Shown here: one piece after another, positions 1 to 10,032 of the stretch
Layout of the letters: each line of letters starts with the position of its first letter
Numbering within the stretch: the stretch's first letter is position 1
DNA from: Bosea sp. Tri-49
GTDB taxonomy: Bacteria > Pseudomonadota > Alphaproteobacteria > Rhizobiales > Beijerinckiaceae
DNA length: 64,000 nt
Assembly: GCF_003952665.1 (NCBI RefSeq)
Contig: NZ_CP017946.1
Location: forward strand, 1,178,001-1,242,000
Direction of reading: 5' to 3'
Position numbers and translations under genes: made by a program
Notes under the pieces: generated by a model
Databases searched by the model: none
The model's input: only the letters and a program-made list of their open reading frames with translations
What the model was told of the DNA's origin: nothing

Positions 1-949
1 GCGCCGAATGTCGGATGCAGCGCGCGCCGCCGCAGCCTTCAAGCCCGACCTGATGCTCACCATCGACGCACCTGATTTCAGCCTGCGCGTCGCGAAGAAA
101 GTTAGGCAGCTCGCCCCCACGATACCAACGGCGCATTGGGTCTGTCCGAGCGTCTGGGCCTGGCGCCAGGGGCGGGCAAAGCGCATGCGCCCGCATATCG
201 ACCGGATTCTTGCATTGCTCCCCTTCGAGCCGGCCGCATTGGCGCGCCTCGGCGGGCCGGAGACCATCTATGTCGGCCATCCGCTGATCGAGCGGCTGGA
301 GGCTTACCGGCCCGGTCCGAACGAAGCTGTGCAGCGTGATGATGCGGCTGCGCCGACGATCCTGGTCCTGCCCGGTAGCCGACGCTCTGAGATCCGGCAT
401 CTGATGCCGCCTTTCGGCGAGGCGATCGCGCTGGTCGCCGAGCGGTTGCCGCAGGCCTGCTTCGTTCTTCCCGCTGTGCCGCGCCTGGTCGATGAGATCA
501 CGGCTCTCAGCGCCGGCTGGCGGATCAAGCCGGAAATCGTCACCGGTGAGCCCGCGAAGCTGGCGGCATTCCGACGGGCTCGCGCGGCGCTGGCTGCCTC
601 GGGCACCGTGACGCTTGAGCTGGCGCTGGCACAGGTGCCGACGGTCGCGGCCTATCGCGGAGCCGGCTGGGAAGCTGTGCTGGCGCGGCACCTGATCAAA
701 CTGCCGACCGTGATCCTGCCAAACCTGATCATCGGCGAGAGTGCGGTGCCGGAGTTCATCCAGGACGAAGCTTCGCCTCAGGCCCTCGCCGAGGCGCTGC
801 TCGCGGCGCTGGCCGAAGGGCCCGCGCGCCAGCGCCAGCTCGACGGCTTCGCGACGGTCGAGCTGAACATGCGCAGCGCCGGGCAGAGCCCGGCGGCGAA
901 CGCCGTCGATGCGGCGCTCGCCCTCGTTCGGGAGCCGACAGGCGGCTAA
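1..949 (+). CDS. lpxB: Lipid-A-disaccharide synthase, 5' end outside window
   Basis: LpxB joins UDP-2,3-diacylglucosamine to lipid X to make the lipid A disaccharide at the inner membrane. The open frame runs in from the left edge (first full codon at base 2), and the ATG at base 8 is internal. About 316 codons are visible against a usual length near 390, so some 70 N-terminal residues are missing. Visible family features are LMLTIDAPDFSLRVAKKVR near the start, HWVCPSVWAWRQGRAKRM, the sugar-nucleotide segment LVLPGSRRSEIRHLMP and the C-terminal ASGTVTLELALAQVP. The stop at 947-949 lies 7 nt from the convergent TTT receptor gene. The remaining lpx genes are presumably upstream, outside the window. 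Confidence 0.95.
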   Translation, partial: RRMSDAARAAAAFKPDLMLTIDAPDFSLRVAKKVRQLAPTIPTAHWVCPSVWAWRQGRAKRMRPHIDRILALLPFEPAALARLGGPETIYVGHPLIERLEAYRPGPNEAVQRDDAAAPTILVLPGSRRSEIRHLMPPFGEAIALVAERLPQACFVLPAVPRLVDEITALSAGWRIKPEIVTGEPAKLAAFRRARAALAASGTVTLELALAQVPTVAAYRGAGWEAVLARHLIKLPTVILPNLIIGESAVPEFIQDEASPQALAEALLAALAEGPARQRQLDGFATVELNMRSAGQSPAANAVDAALALVREPTGG

Positions 950-956
950 CGGTCTA

Positions 957-1952
957 TTATTCGACGACCGCGCCGGAGGCCTTGGCGATCGGCCCCCATT
1001 TCGCCAGCTCGGCCTTGACGTGCTCGCCCAGCGCTTCCGGCGTCGAGCCGACGATGACCGCGCTGACATCCTCCAGACGCTGCTTCACATTGGCGTCCTT
1101 GAGCGATTCATTGGCGGCGCTGTTGATCTTGTCGATCACCGGGCGCGGCATGTTGGCCGGGCCGAACAGCGCGTTCCAGGTATAGGTCTCGTAGCCGGCA
1201 AGCCCGCCCTCAGCGATGGTCGGCAGGTCCGGGAAGGAGGAGACGCGCTCCTTGGTGGTGACGCCGATGGCGCGCAATTGCCCGCTGCGAATGAACTGCG
1301 CCGAGGAGGGCAGGTTGTCGAACATGATCGGCACCGCGCCGGCGACGACGTCGTTGAGGGCCGGGCCGGCGCCGCGATAGGGCACATGGTTCATGCTGAC
1401 GCCGCCGAGCGACTTGAACAGCTCGCCGGAGAGATGCAGCGGCGTACCGACGCCGGAGGAGGCGTAGGAGTATTTGCCGGGGTTGTCCTTCAGCAGCTTG
1501 ATCACCTCCGGCACGGTCTTGGCCGGGAAGCTCGGATGCACGACCATGACGTTGGGCACGACAGCGAGCAGCGAGATCGGCGTGAAGTCCTTGACCGCGT
1601 CGAAGGTCACGGTCTTCAGGATCGCCGGATTGAGCGCGTGGGTCGAGATGGTGCCGAGCAGCAGCGTGTAGCCGTCGGGGGTGGCCCGGGCGACCGCGGT
1701 CGAGCCGATATTGCCACCGGCGCCGGCGCGGTTGTCGATCACGATGGACTGGCCGAGCAATTCGCCCATCTTCTGGCCGACGAGGCGCGCAACGATGTCG
1801 GTCGAGCCGCCGGCGGCGAAGGGCACGATCAGAGAGATCGGCCGCGTCGGGAACTGCGCCTGGGCAAAAGCCGAGCCGGCTGCGCCGGCGAAGGGCAGGG
1901 CGGAGGCGCCGGCGAGGAATCCGCGGCGGCTGAGACCTTCGGTTGTCGACAT
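957..1952 (-). CDS. Tripartite tricarboxylate transporter (Bug/TctC) periplasmic receptor
   Basis: This is an extracytoplasmic solute receptor of the Bug family that would bind a small organic acid in the periplasm. I start it at 1952, where AGAGG precedes the ATG and the product opens with a twin-arginine signal (LSRRGFLAG) followed by an Ala-rich h-region and AFAQA cleavage site. That gives 331 aa, normal for the family. Family signatures are FPTRPISLIVPFAAGGSTD, VIDNRAGAGGNIG and HVPYRGAGPALNDV. No TctA/TctB membrane genes are adjacent, so it is an orphan receptor. The ligand cannot be told from sequence. It converges on lpxB. Confidence 0.9.
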   Translation of the reverse strand: MSTTEGLSRRGFLAGASALPFAGAAGSAFAQAQFPTRPISLIVPFAAGGSTDIVARLVGQKMGELLGQSIVIDNRAGAGGNIGSTAVARATPDGYTLLLGTISTHALNPAILKTVTFDAVKDFTPISLLAVVPNVMVVHPSFPAKTVPEVIKLLKDNPGKYSYASSGVGTPLHLSGELFKSLGGVSMNHVPYRGAGPALNDVVAGAVPIMFDNLPSSAQFIRSGQLRAIGVTTKERVSSFPDLPTIAEGGLAGYETYTWNALFGPANMPRPVIDKINSAANESLKDANVKQRLEDVSAVIVGSTPEALGEHVKAELAKWGPIAKASGAVVE

Positions 1953-2042
1953 GAGCGGTGAACCTCTTTTGTGGGTCGGCGACTGTAGCGTACCAGACGC
2001 AACCGTCATCTGCGTCAGATGCATCAATAAGTTGAAACAATA

Positions 2043-2080
2043 AAGGCCGCGACGGTGTTCCGTCGCGGCCTTGTCTTGAT
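2043..2080 (-). terminator. Rho-independent terminator of gltA
   Basis: Bases 2043-2055 (AAGGCCGCGACGG) pair perfectly with 2060-2072 around a 4-nt TGTT loop, giving a 13-bp stem. Read on the minus strand the hairpin follows the gltA stop by about 20 nt and is followed by TTTATTGTTT, so it terminates gltA. The bases after 2072 on the plus strand (GTCTTG) are also slightly T-rich, but no plus-strand gene ends here. Confidence 0.85.
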
Positions 2081-2094
2081 CGGTGTCGAGCCGT

Positions 2095-3384
2095 TCAGCG
2101 GCGGCCGATCGGCGTGTAATCGCGCTTGGGCGCGCCGGTGTAGAGTTGGCGCGGCCGGCCGATGCGCTGAGACGGATCCTCGATCATCTCCTTCCACTGC
2201 GCGATCCAGCCGACGGTGCGTGCGAGCGCGAACAGCACCGTGAACATCGAGGTCGGGAAGCCCATCGCCTTCAAGGTGATGCCCGAATAGAAGTCGATGT
2301 TCGGATAGAGCTTCTTCTCGATGAAGTACTCGTCGTGCAGCGCGATGCGCTCCAGCTCCATGGCGACGTCGAGCAGCGGATCGTCCTTGACGCCGAGTTC
2401 GGCGAGGACCTCATGCGTGGTCTTCTGCATGATCTTGGCGCGCGGATCGTAGTTCTTGTAGACCCGGTGACCGAAGCCCATCAGGCGGAACGGATCGTTC
2501 TTGTCTTTGGCCTTGGCGACGTATTTCGGGATGTTGTCGACGCTGCCGATCTCCTCGAGCATCTTCAGCGCCGCTTCGTTGGCGCCGCCATGCGCCGGGC
2601 CCCAGAGGCAGGCGACACCGGCGGCGATGCAGGCAAAGGGGTTGGCGCCAGAGGAGCCGGCGAGCCTGACAGTCGAGGTCGAGGCGTTCTGCTCATGGTC
2701 GGCGTGCAAGGTGAAGATGCGGTCCATCGCGCGCGAAAGCACCGGATTGACCTTGTACTCCTCGGCCGGCACCGCAAAGCACATGCGCAGGAAGTTCGAG
2801 GTGTAGTCGAGCGAGTTGAGCGGATACACGAAGGGCTGGCCGATCGTGTACTTGTAGGCCATCGCCGCCAGTGTCGGCATCTTCGCGATCATCCGCATCG
2901 AGGCGATCATGCGCTGCTGCGGGTCGGAGATGTCGGTCGAGTCGTGATAAAAGGCCGACATGGCGCCAACCGAGGCCACCATCACAGCCATCGGATGCGC
3001 ATCGCGGCGGAAGCCCTGGAAGAAGCGGGCCATCTGCTCGTGCACCATGGTGTGGCGCGTGACGCGATAGTCGAAATCCGCCTTCTGCGCAGCGGTCGGC
3101 AACTCGCCGTAAAGCAGCAGATAGCAGGTCTCGAGGAAGTCGCCGTGCTCGGCGAGCTGCTCGATCGGGTAGCCGCGATGGAGGAGGACGCCCTCGTCGC
3201 CATCGATATAGGTGATCTGCGACTCGCAGCTTGCGGTCGAGGTGAAGCCGGGGTCGTAGGTGAACATCCCGGTCTGGCCGTAGAGCTTGCCGATGTCGAT
3301 GACCGAAGGCCCGATCGAACCCGTTTTGACCGGCATGTCGACGGCCTTGCCTTCGACAGTCAACTGGCTGGTAGTTCCGCTCAT
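2095..3384 (-). CDS. gltA: Citrate synthase (type II, hexameric class)
   Basis: GltA condenses acetyl-CoA and oxaloacetate to citrate, the entry step of the TCA cycle, in the cytosol. The 429-aa length matches Gram-negative type II enzymes. The catalytic residues are visible in [17 protein letters not shown] (His), [16 protein letters not shown] (His and Arg) and [10 protein letters not shown] (Asp). The N-terminal beta domain with [22 protein letters not shown] is typical. AAAGGATC lies ahead of the ATG. It stands alone between gltX (269 nt upstream, same strand) and a strong terminator, so it probably has its own promoter in the gltX-gltA gap, although I could not fix one. Confidence 0.97.
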   Translation of the reverse strand: MSGTTSQLTVEGKAVDMPVKTGSIGPSVIDIGKLYGQTGMFTYDPGFTSTASCESQITYIDGDEGVLLHRGYPIEQLAEHGDFLETCYLLLYGELPTAAQKADFDYRVTRHTMVHEQMARFFQGFRRDAHPMAVMVASVGAMSAFYHDSTDISDPQQRMIASMRMIAKMPTLAAMAYKYTIGQPFVYPLNSLDYTSNFLRMCFAVPAEEYKVNPVLSRAMDRIFTLHADHEQNASTSTVRLAGSSGANPFACIAAGVACLWGPAHGGANEAALKMLEEIGSVDNIPKYVAKAKDKNDPFRLMGFGHRVYKNYDPRAKIMQKTTHEVLAELGVKDDPLLDVAMELERIALHDEYFIEKKLYPNIDFYSGITLKAMGFPTSMFTVLFALARTVGWIAQWKEMIEDPSQRIGRPRQLYTGAPKRDYTPIGRR

Positions 3385-3653
3385 GGATCCGATCCTTTCA
3401 GGCTCGTTCTTCAGTCACGTCCCGGCGGACGGAAGCGCCGGTTGCTTGTTGCGTTCCGGCGTCATCCGAACGTCCCACGATGACGGCTCCATGACGGGAA
3501 TGTCGGGGCGGGCAGGCGGGAAGGGGTACATCAGACTGATTTTGAAGCATTTTTTGTGCCGGGCCGGCAGCGGGAGCCGCCGGTCCGCAGCGCGTTGCTA
3601 GACCAATTCCGCGAGGCGTTCAACCGAGCGGCCATTAGCCTTTCTGCGGGCCT

Positions 3654-5072
3654 TCAGGCTGCATCCGCGAGCCGCGCCAGCACTTCGTCGCGGCCGAGGA
3701 CCGCCATCACGTCGAAGAGGCCTGGCGAGGTGGTTTTGCCGGTCAGCGCGGCGCGCAAGGGTTGTGCCACCTGACCGAGCTTGACGCCGCTCTCCTCGGC
3801 GAAATCGCGGATCGCGCTCTCCAGCGGCGGCGGCGCCCAGTCGGCGACGGCCGACAGCTTCTGCGCCAGCTTCGGCATGCGCTGGCGCGCGGCTTCGTCG
3901 AGCAAGGCGGCCGCCTTGGGCTCGAGCGCAAGGGGGCGCTGGGCATAGAGATAGGAGGCGCTGTCGATCAGTTCGATCAGCGTCTTGGCGCGCTCCTTCA
4001 GGCCGGGCATCGCGGCCATCAGCTTGGCTTCCAGTTCCGGGGTCGGCTCAATGCCGATGCCGCGGGGCGGGCCGATTTCCGACCAGATCGCCTTCAGCGC
4101 CGTCATCAATTCGTGATCCGCGGACTCGCGCATATAGAGACCGTTGAGGTTCTCAAGCTTGGCATAGTCGAAGCGGGCCGGCGAGCGGCCGATCGAGGAG
4201 AGGTTGAACAGCTCGATCATCTCCTGCGTGGAGAAGATCTCCTGGTCGCCATGGCTCCAGCCGAGCCGCAGCAAATAGTTGCGCAGCGCGACCGGCAGAT
4301 AGCCCATCGAGCGATAGGCTTCGATGCCGAGCGCGCCGTGCCGCTTCGACAGCTTGGCGCCATCGGCTCCGTGGATCAGCGGGATGTGCGACATGCTCGG
4401 CACCGTCCAGCCGAGCGCCTGGTAGATCTGCGTCTGGCGCGCGGCATTGGTCAGGTGGTCGCTGCCGCGGATGATGTGGGTGATACCCATGTCGTGATCG
4501 TCGACGACGACGGCGAGCATATAGGTCGGGTTGCCGTCCGAGCGCAGCAGCACGAGATCGTCGAGGTTCTCGTTCTGCCAGGTGACGCGGCCCTGGACCT
4601 CGTCCTCGACCACGGTCTCGCCGGTCTGCTCGGCCCTGAGGCGGATCACCGGCTTGACGCCTTCGGGCGCGGTCGCCGGGTCGCGGTCGCGCCAGCGCCC
4701 GTCATAGCGCCACTGCTTGCCCTCGGCGCGGGCTGCTTCGCGCTCCGCGTCGAGCTCCTGCGGCGTCGCATAGCAGTAATAGGCCTTGCCGGCGGCGAGC
4801 ATTTGCTCGGCGACCTCGCGATGGCGCGCGGCGCGCTGGAACTGGTAGACGGTCTGCCCGTCCCAATCGAGGCCGAGCCAGGCGAGGCCGTCGAGGATTG
4901 CGGCGATCGCGCCCTCGGTCGAGCGTTCGCGGTCGGTATCCTCGATGCGCAGCAGCATCTTGCCGCCATGGCGGCGGGAATAGAGCCAGTTGAACAGCGC
5001 GGTGCGGGCACCGCCAATGTGCAGGAATCCGGTTGGCGACGGCGCGAAGCGCGTGACGACCGTATCGCTCAT
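3654..5072 (-). CDS. gltX: Glutamate--tRNA ligase
   Basis: This class I aminoacyl-tRNA synthetase charges tRNA(Glu). In alphaproteobacteria lacking GlnRS it may also mischarge tRNA(Gln) for GatCAB. The HIGH-type motif is HIGG at residues 18-21 within [13 protein letters not shown], and the KMSKS-type motif is KLSKR at 240-244. Total length is 472 aa, as usual. The C-terminal anticodon-binding helices follow. Many Hyphomicrobiales carry two gltX copies; only one is in this window. It is transcribed away from comEC (159-nt divergent gap) and towards gltA. Confidence 0.96.
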   Translation of the reverse strand: MSDTVVTRFAPSPTGFLHIGGARTALFNWLYSRRHGGKMLLRIEDTDRERSTEGAIAAILDGLAWLGLDWDGQTVYQFQRAARHREVAEQMLAAGKAYYCYATPQELDAEREAARAEGKQWRYDGRWRDRDPATAPEGVKPVIRLRAEQTGETVVEDEVQGRVTWQNENLDDLVLLRSDGNPTYMLAVVVDDHDMGITHIIRGSDHLTNAARQTQIYQALGWTVPSMSHIPLIHGADGAKLSKRHGALGIEAYRSMGYLPVALRNYLLRLGWSHGDQEIFSTQEMIELFNLSSIGRSPARFDYAKLENLNGLYMRESADHELMTALKAIWSEIGPPRGIGIEPTPELEAKLMAAMPGLKERAKTLIELIDSASYLYAQRPLALEPKAAALLDEAARQRMPKLAQKLSAVADWAPPPLESAIRDFAEESGVKLGQVAQPLRAALTGKTTSPGLFDVMAVLGRDEVLARLADAA

Positions 5073-5231
5073 GAAAACAGGCTCCGGGGGAACGGGCAGG
5101 CAAAAAGGCGAGGGCGGGCTGCAATGCGGGCCTCGGCCGGGGCTGACATCCGGCGCCGCCGCTGTAACATGGCTTGCCAGCCGCCGTTAAGAGCCTCCTG
5201 TGGGGACGGGCTCACCATTCGCGCGGTGGCG

Positions 5232-7511
5232 ATGGGGGGACGGATGCTCTCCTACGGGCCAGAAGAGCGCCGTAGCAGGGGACGTGCCGGCGTGCTGGCT
5301 CTGCCGGCGCGACTGCGCCGCGTCGGTGGCTTCGCCTGGCCCGAAGTCCTGCCGTTGCACGAATGGGGTAGTCGGTTTCGCCAGTCCCTCGAAACCGAGG
5401 TCGAGCGGCGGCGTCTTTTCAACTGGCTGCCGGTCTGTATGGGCGCCGGTGTGCTGCTCTATTTCCTGGCCGATCGCGAGCCTGGGCTGGCCGCTCCCCT
5501 GGTCGGGCTGATCCTGTGTGCGCTCGCCGGTTGGCTGACGCGCCGCCGCCGTGCCGTCATGGCGGTCTGCATTGCAGCCGCAGCCGTCTTTGCCGGTTTC
5601 GCGGCGGCAGCCTGGCGAACCGCCGGCATCGCCGCCCCCGCGTTGGCGCGGAACCATGTCGGCAAGCTTACCGGCTTCGTCGAGGCGCTGGAGCAGCGCG
5701 AGAAGGGCGTGCGGATCGTCGTGCAGGTCACGGACCTACCGGGGATCGAGGTTGCGCAGAGGCCGCGGCGGGTGCGCGTCACCACGCCGGTGACGACGCT
5801 GAGGCCCGGAGACCATATCAGCGCGACGGCGCGTCTGTTGCCGCCGCCCGGCCCGGCGCGTCCTGGCGGCTATGACTTCGCCCGCGATGCCTTCTTCCAG
5901 GGCATCGGCGCCGTCGGCAATATCGCCGGCAAAATCACGCTTACACCGGCGCCGACCCCGATGCCGCGCCGGCTCGCTTTGGCGGTCGCGATCGACCAAG
6001 CTCGCAACGCATTGACCGAACGCATCGCGACCAGTGGTGGCGGGCAGGCTGGGGCGATGGCGGCGGCGCTGGTCACCGGCAAGCGCGGACTGATCAGCGA
6101 AGCGACCAACAACGATCTGCGCGCCGCCGGCATCTACCACATCGTTTCGATCTCGGGCCTGCACATGGTGCTAGCCGCCGGCACGATCTTCTGGCTGGCG
6201 CGGGCTCTGCTCGCGCTGTCGCAGACAGCGGCACTCTACTGGCCGGTGAAGAAGCTCGCGGCGCTCGCCGCCATGGCCGGTGCGACCGGCTATTGCGTCT
6301 TCTCCGGCGCGGAGGTCGCGACGGTGCGCTCGCTGATCATGACGCTGGTGATGCTCGGGGCGATCCTGGTCGATCGGCCGGCGCTCTCCATGCGCAATCT
6401 CGCGCTCGCTGCGATCATCGTGCTGCTGCGCGAGCCGGAAGCCGTGCTCGGGCCGAGCTTCCAGATGTCATTCGGGGCGGTCGCGGCGCTGATCGCCTTC
6501 GCTGAACGGTGGCAGGAGCGTCCGCCCGACGCCGCTGCCGCATCCTGGCCCTGGCCGCTGCGCCCGCTCTGGCTCTCGGCCGTCGGTATCGTGACCACGA
6601 CCATGGTCGCGACCGCGGCAACGGCGCCCTATGGTGTCTTCCACTTCCAGACCTTCAACCCGTTCGGCCTGCTCGGCAACGCGCTGGCACTGCCCTTCGT
6701 CTCGCTGATCGTGATGCCGGCCGCCGTCTTTGGCGTGCTCGCCTATCCGTTCGGGCTCGACTGGCCGGCCTGGGCGCTGATGGGATGGGCGTCGGGCCTC
6801 GTGCTCCAACTCGCCCATTGGGTCGCCGGCATCGACCGCTCGACCGTCGTGCTGCCGGCCTTCGGCTCGCTCGCCCTGATCCTGTTCTCGCTGTCGCTGC
6901 TATGGCTGACCTTGTGGACAACGGCGCTGCGCTTCCTCGCCGCACTGCCGCTGGTCGGCGGACTGGCGCTGGCCTCGGCACCGTCGCGGCCGGACATCCT
7001 GATCGAGCGCGACGGTTCCGGCGTGCTGGTACGTGGGCCGGAGGGGAAGATGGTGCTCGCCGGCAAGCCGAGCCGCTTCGTGCTGACGCAATGGCTGCAT
7101 GCTGACGGCGATTCGCGGTCGCCCGACGATACGGCCTTGCGTGAAGGCGCTGCCTGTGATTCCCGCGGCTGCGTCATCCGCCTGCCGGACGGCCGCAGCG
7201 TCGCTTATACGCGCGACCGCTTCGCTTTGGTCGAGGACTGCCAGCGGGCCGACCTCGTGGTGACGTCGCTCTATTGGAGCGCGCCCTGCGCCGCCCGGCT
7301 GATCGACCGCAGCGCGCTCATCCGCGATGGCGCGACCGCCTATCATGCCGCCCGCGGCAGTTGGCGCGCCTATACGGCCGATGAGGCCGCGCGCCTGCGC
7401 CCATGGACCCGTGCGCGGCCGGAACCGAGGCCGGCACCCGAATCAACATCTGCGCCGGCAACTGCAGCAGCAGTTGCGGAGCCGGCACAGGATCTGGAGG
7501 CGCTTCAGTAG
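5232..7511 (+). CDS. comEC: ComEC/Rec2-family DNA-uptake channel protein
   Basis: A multi-spanning inner-membrane protein of the ComEC family, which carries single-stranded DNA into the cytoplasm during natural transformation. An N-terminal pair of hydrophobic segments is followed by a DUF4131/OB-like region (residues about 140-230), then the Competence domain with the signature [10 protein letters not shown] at residues 303-312 and about eight further membrane segments. The C-terminal part (from about residue 590) is soluble but has no HxHxDH metal-binding motif, so the metallo-beta-lactamase domain found in many ComEC proteins is absent or degenerate. The start is uncertain: ATG 5232 and ATG 5244 (GGGGGGA just upstream) are both possible, as is 5169. 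The stop overlaps that of lexA by 7 nt. Confidence 0.88.
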   Translation: MGGRMLSYGPEERRSRGRAGVLALPARLRRVGGFAWPEVLPLHEWGSRFRQSLETEVERRRLFNWLPVCMGAGVLLYFLADREPGLAAPLVGLILCALAGWLTRRRRAVMAVCIAAAAVFAGFAAAAWRTAGIAAPALARNHVGKLTGFVEALEQREKGVRIVVQVTDLPGIEVAQRPRRVRVTTPVTTLRPGDHISATARLLPPPGPARPGGYDFARDAFFQGIGAVGNIAGKITLTPAPTPMPRRLALAVAIDQARNALTERIATSGGGQAGAMAAALVTGKRGLISEATNNDLRAAGIYHIVSISGLHMVLAAGTIFWLARALLALSQTAALYWPVKKLAALAAMAGATGYCVFSGAEVATVRSLIMTLVMLGAILVDRPALSMRNLALAAIIVLLREPEAVLGPSFQMSFGAVAALIAFAERWQERPPDAAAASWPWPLRPLWLSAVGIVTTTMVATAATAPYGVFHFQTFNPFGLLGNALALPFVSLIVMPAAVFGVLAYPFGLDWPAWALMGWASGLVLQLAHWVAGIDRSTVVLPAFGSLALILFSLSLLWLTLWTTALRFLAALPLVGGLALASAPSRPDILIERDGSGVLVRGPEGKMVLAGKPSRFVLTQWLHADGDSRSPDDTALREGAACDSRGCVIRLPDGRSVAYTRDRFALVEDCQRADLVVTSLYWSAPCAARLIDRSALIRDGATAYHAARGSWRAYTADEAARLRPWTRARPEPRPAPESTSAPATAAAVAEPAQDLEALQ

Positions 7512-8236
7512 CGCCGCATCAGATTGACGAGGCGGCCCTGGATCTTGACCCGGTCGGGTCCGAGCACGCGTGTCTCATAGGCCGGGTTGGCGGCTTCGAG
7601 CGCGATCGAGGAGCCACGCTTGCGCAAGCGCTTCAGCGTTGCCTCCTCGTCGTCGATCAGGGCGACGATGATGTCGCCGGTGTTCGCCGTGTCCTGCTTG
7701 CGGATCACGACGGTGTCGCCGTCGAGGATGCCGGCCTCGATCATCGAATCGCCGCGGACCTCGAGCGCGTAATGCTCGCCACCGCCGAGCATGTCGGCCG
7801 GCATGGAGACGCTATGGCTGCGGTCCTGGATCGCCGAGATCGGCGTGCCGGCGGCGATGCGGCCCATGACGGGGATGGAGACGGTGGAGCGCCCGCTCTC
7901 CTCGGCGCCCGTGGGGCGCGGCTTTGCTAGAGTGGCTGCCGGTGCCGGCGGGGTTTGGCCAAGCCCGCCCTGGACGATGGAGGGGCTGAAGCGGGCGCGT
8001 TGCGCCTGCTGCCCGCCGATGCCGTCCGGCATCTTGATGACTTCGAGGGCCCGCGCCCGATTGGGAAGCCGGCGAATGAAGCCGCGCTCCTCGAGCGCCA
8101 TGATCAGCCGGTGGATGCCAGATTTGGAGCGCAGGTCGAGCGCGTCCTTCATCTCGTCGAAGGAGGGCGGCACCCCGGATTCGCGCAGGCGCTCATGGAT
8201 GAAGCGAAGCAGTTCAAACTGTTTGCGTGTCAGCAT
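7505..8236 (-). CDS. lexA: LexA repressor, SOS regulator with S24 autopeptidase domain
   Basis: LexA represses SOS genes and cuts itself when RecA filaments form on damaged DNA. The winged-helix N-terminus starts [17 protein letters not shown] with [11 protein letters not shown] and [16 protein letters not shown] as recognition region. The autocleavage Ala-Gly bond lies in RIAAGTP. The catalytic dyad is Ser164 (GDSMIEAGI) and Lys202 (EEATLKRL), a spacing close to that in E. coli. At 243 aa it is longer than the enterobacterial protein because of a long linker, as in other alphaproteobacteria. An SOS box lies 57 nt upstream, so it is autoregulated. It sits downstream of moeA. Confidence 0.97.
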   Translation of the reverse strand: MLTRKQFELLRFIHERLRESGVPPSFDEMKDALDLRSKSGIHRLIMALEERGFIRRLPNRARALEVIKMPDGIGGQQAQRARFSPSIVQGGLGQTPPAPAATLAKPRPTGAEESGRSTVSIPVMGRIAAGTPISAIQDRSHSVSMPADMLGGGEHYALEVRGDSMIEAGILDGDTVVIRKQDTANTGDIIVALIDDEEATLKRLRKRGSSIALEAANPAYETRVLGPDRVKIQGRLVNLMRRY

Positions 8237-8292
8237 GGTCGCGCCGCTCGCCTCTCGGGCTAGAATCGAAACAAAGCACGAACACCATACTC

Positions 8293-8307
8293 GTTCGCCT
8301 TGTGTTC
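8293..8307 (-). promoter_or_regulatory. SOS box (LexA operator) upstream of lexA
   Basis: GTTC at 8293-8296 and GTTC at 8304-8307 are separated by exactly 7 nt. This is the direct-repeat operator GTTC-N7-GTTC known for alphaproteobacterial LexA. It lies 57 nt before the lexA start and 29 nt after the end of moeA, so lexA has its own damage-inducible promoter even though it follows the trp/moa genes. Confidence 0.85.
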
Positions 8308-8335
8308 CGCAAGGCGGGTTCTGCCGATGACGCGG

Positions 8336-9547
8336 TCAGCGCAGCCGGATGACGCGGCAGGAATCGCCTGCCTTGGCCGCTTTGGCGAAGACCGGGCGGA
8401 TCACCAGTGCCTCGGCGCGCGACAGGTTCGCCAGCATCGATGAATCCTGCTTGGCGAAGGGCCTGACGCGCCGCTCGCCATCGGCGGTTTCGAAGGTGGC
8501 GCGCAGATAGTCCTGGCGCTCGTCATTGGCCGGCAGATCGATTGCGAGGATGGCGGGCTCGCTGCGGTCGCGCGCCGGATCTTCGACCCCGAGCAGCGCC
8601 TCGACCAGCGGCATGGCGAAGAGGTGCCCGCAGACGATCGAGGAGACCGGATTGCCCGGCAGGCCGAGCGCGACCATGGCGCCGAGCCGGCCCATCATCA
8701 TCGGTTTGCCCGGGCGCATCGCGATCTTCCAGAAGCCGAGTTCCATGCCCTGCGCCTTCAGCGCGGCCTGGACGAGATCGTGCTCGCCGACCGAGGCGCC
8801 GCCGAGCGTGATCAGGACATCGGCACCGGCCGTGCGCGCCGCCTCGATCTTGCCGGCGAGGTCGGGATGGTTGTCGCGGGCGATGCCGAGGTCGAGCGCC
8901 GTGCCGCCGGCCTGCTCGACCAGCGCCGCGAGGGCAAAGCTGTTGGAGGCGACGATCTGGTCGGGGCCGACCGTCTCGCCTGGCAGGACGAGTTCGTCAC
9001 CGGTGGCGAGGATCGCGACCAGCGGCTTGCGGCGGACGGCGAGCGTCGGATGACCCGCGGCTGCGGCCAGGCCGAGCGCAGCGCTGTCGAGCCTGCGGCC
9101 AGCTTTCAGCAGGACCTCGCCGGTCCTGAAATCGAGTCCCGCCAAGCGCACGAACTGGCCGGGATCTGTAGGCTTGACGACCCGAATGACCGGACTGCCG
9201 ACACCTTCGGCATGCTCCTGAATGAGGATCGTGTCCGCGCCCTCGGGCAACGGTGCTCCGGTGAAGATCCGCACCGTCTCACCGAGGGAAATTCTCCCAG
9301 AGAAGCCACGGCCAGCAGCGGATTCGCCGATGACGCGAAGCTGCGCCCCCCGCGCCAAGTCCTTGCCGCGCACGGCATAGCCGTCCATCGCCGAATTGGC
9401 GAAGGGCGGTTGGGTCCGCAGCGCCGCCACATCCTCGGCCAGCACGCGGCCGGCGCATTGCGCCAGCGCCAGCGTCTCGGCCGGCGCCTGGCCGGGCACG
9501 CTGTCGAGCAGTGCCTTGAGCGCGACGGGAACGGGGGTGAGGCTCAT
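8336..9547 (-). CDS. moeA: Molybdopterin molybdotransferase MoeA
   Basis: MoeA inserts molybdate into adenylated molybdopterin, the last step of molybdenum cofactor synthesis, in the cytosol. The N-terminal domain has [14 protein letters not shown]. The central MoCF-binding domain shows ILATGDELV and [12 protein letters not shown], followed by [13 protein letters not shown] and GLPGNPVSS. The 403-aa length is normal. Its ATG overlaps the moaC stop (ATGA at 9544-9547), which points to translational coupling. It belongs to the trpG-trpD-trpC-moaC-moeA series, a grouping common in Hyphomicrobiales. Confidence 0.95.
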   Translation of the reverse strand: MSLTPVPVALKALLDSVPGQAPAETLALAQCAGRVLAEDVAALRTQPPFANSAMDGYAVRGKDLARGAQLRVIGESAAGRGFSGRISLGETVRIFTGAPLPEGADTILIQEHAEGVGSPVIRVVKPTDPGQFVRLAGLDFRTGEVLLKAGRRLDSAALGLAAAAGHPTLAVRRKPLVAILATGDELVLPGETVGPDQIVASNSFALAALVEQAGGTALDLGIARDNHPDLAGKIEAARTAGADVLITLGGASVGEHDLVQAALKAQGMELGFWKIAMRPGKPMMMGRLGAMVALGLPGNPVSSIVCGHLFAMPLVEALLGVEDPARDRSEPAILAIDLPANDERQDYLRATFETADGERRVRPFAKQDSSMLANLSRAEALVIRPVFAKAAKAGDSCRVIRLR

Positions 9548-10032
9548 GCCGATGGCCCTGCGAGCTCATAGGTTCCGGATTTTCCGCCGGATTTATGCAC
9601 GAGCTGAATGCCTTCGATATGCATGGCGCGATCGACCGCCTTCACCATGTCATAGACGGTGAGGCAGGCGACGCTGACGGCGGTCAGCGCCTCCATCTCG
9701 ACGCCGGTCTTGCCGGTGAGCTTGACCTCGGCGCGGACGCGCACGCCCGGCAGGGCGTCGTCGATCGAAAGGTCCACTGCGATCTTGCTCAGCAACAACG
9801 GATGGCAGAGCGGGATCAGCTCATGCGCGCGCTTGGCCGCCATGATGCCGGCGAGGCGGGCGGTGCCGAGGACGTCGCCCTTCTTGGACTCGCCATCGCG
9901 GACGATCGCCAGAGTCTCTGGCTGCATCACGACATGGCCTTCCGCGACCGCGATGCGGACGGTCTCGGCCTTGTCGCCGACATCGACCATATGGGCTTCG
10001 CCCTTGTGGTCGAGATGGGTGAGGCGGCTCAC
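9544..10032 (-). CDS. moaC: Cyclic pyranopterin monophosphate synthase MoaC
   Basis: MoaC converts the MoaA product into cyclic pyranopterin monophosphate in molybdenum cofactor synthesis. I place the start at the GTG at 10032-10030, which overlaps the trpC stop as GTGA and gives 162 aa, the family length. Longer open-frame readings extend into trpC with no family sequence. Conserved segments are HMVDVGDK near the start, [30 protein letters not shown] and [15 protein letters not shown]. The partner moaA is not in the window. Confidence 0.95.
   Translation of the reverse strand: MSRLTHLDHKGEAHMVDVGDKAETVRIAVAEGHVVMQPETLAIVRDGESKKGDVLGTARLAGIMAAKRAHELIPLCHPLLLSKIAVDLSIDDALPGVRVRAEVKLTGKTGVEMEALTAVSVACLTVYDMVKAVDRAMHIEGIQLVHKSGGKSGTYELAGPSA

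Noticed and set aside
2083..3483. Long open frame on the plus strand opposite gltA (and similar long antisense frames opposite ppiD, recG, mfd, the sigma gene and others)
   Set aside because: In this GC-rich genome, strong third-position GC bias keeps antisense frames open. The products are low-complexity Arg/Gly/Ala/Asp-rich and match no family, while the opposite strand encodes clear proteins.
3545..3650. Possible terminator or promoter in the gltX-gltA gap
   Set aside because: A GC-rich hairpin near 3560-3590 has A residues after it on the coding strand instead of T, and no good -35/-10 pair could be fixed.
3762..5231. N-terminal extension of the comEC frame by some 490 residues
   Set aside because: This part is antisense to gltX and has no family sequence; ComEC similarity begins near 5232.
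8304..8322. Second GTTC pair near the SOS box (GTTC-N10-GTTC)
   Set aside because: The spacing is 10 nt; LexA of alphaproteobacteria needs 7. Only 8293-8307 fits.
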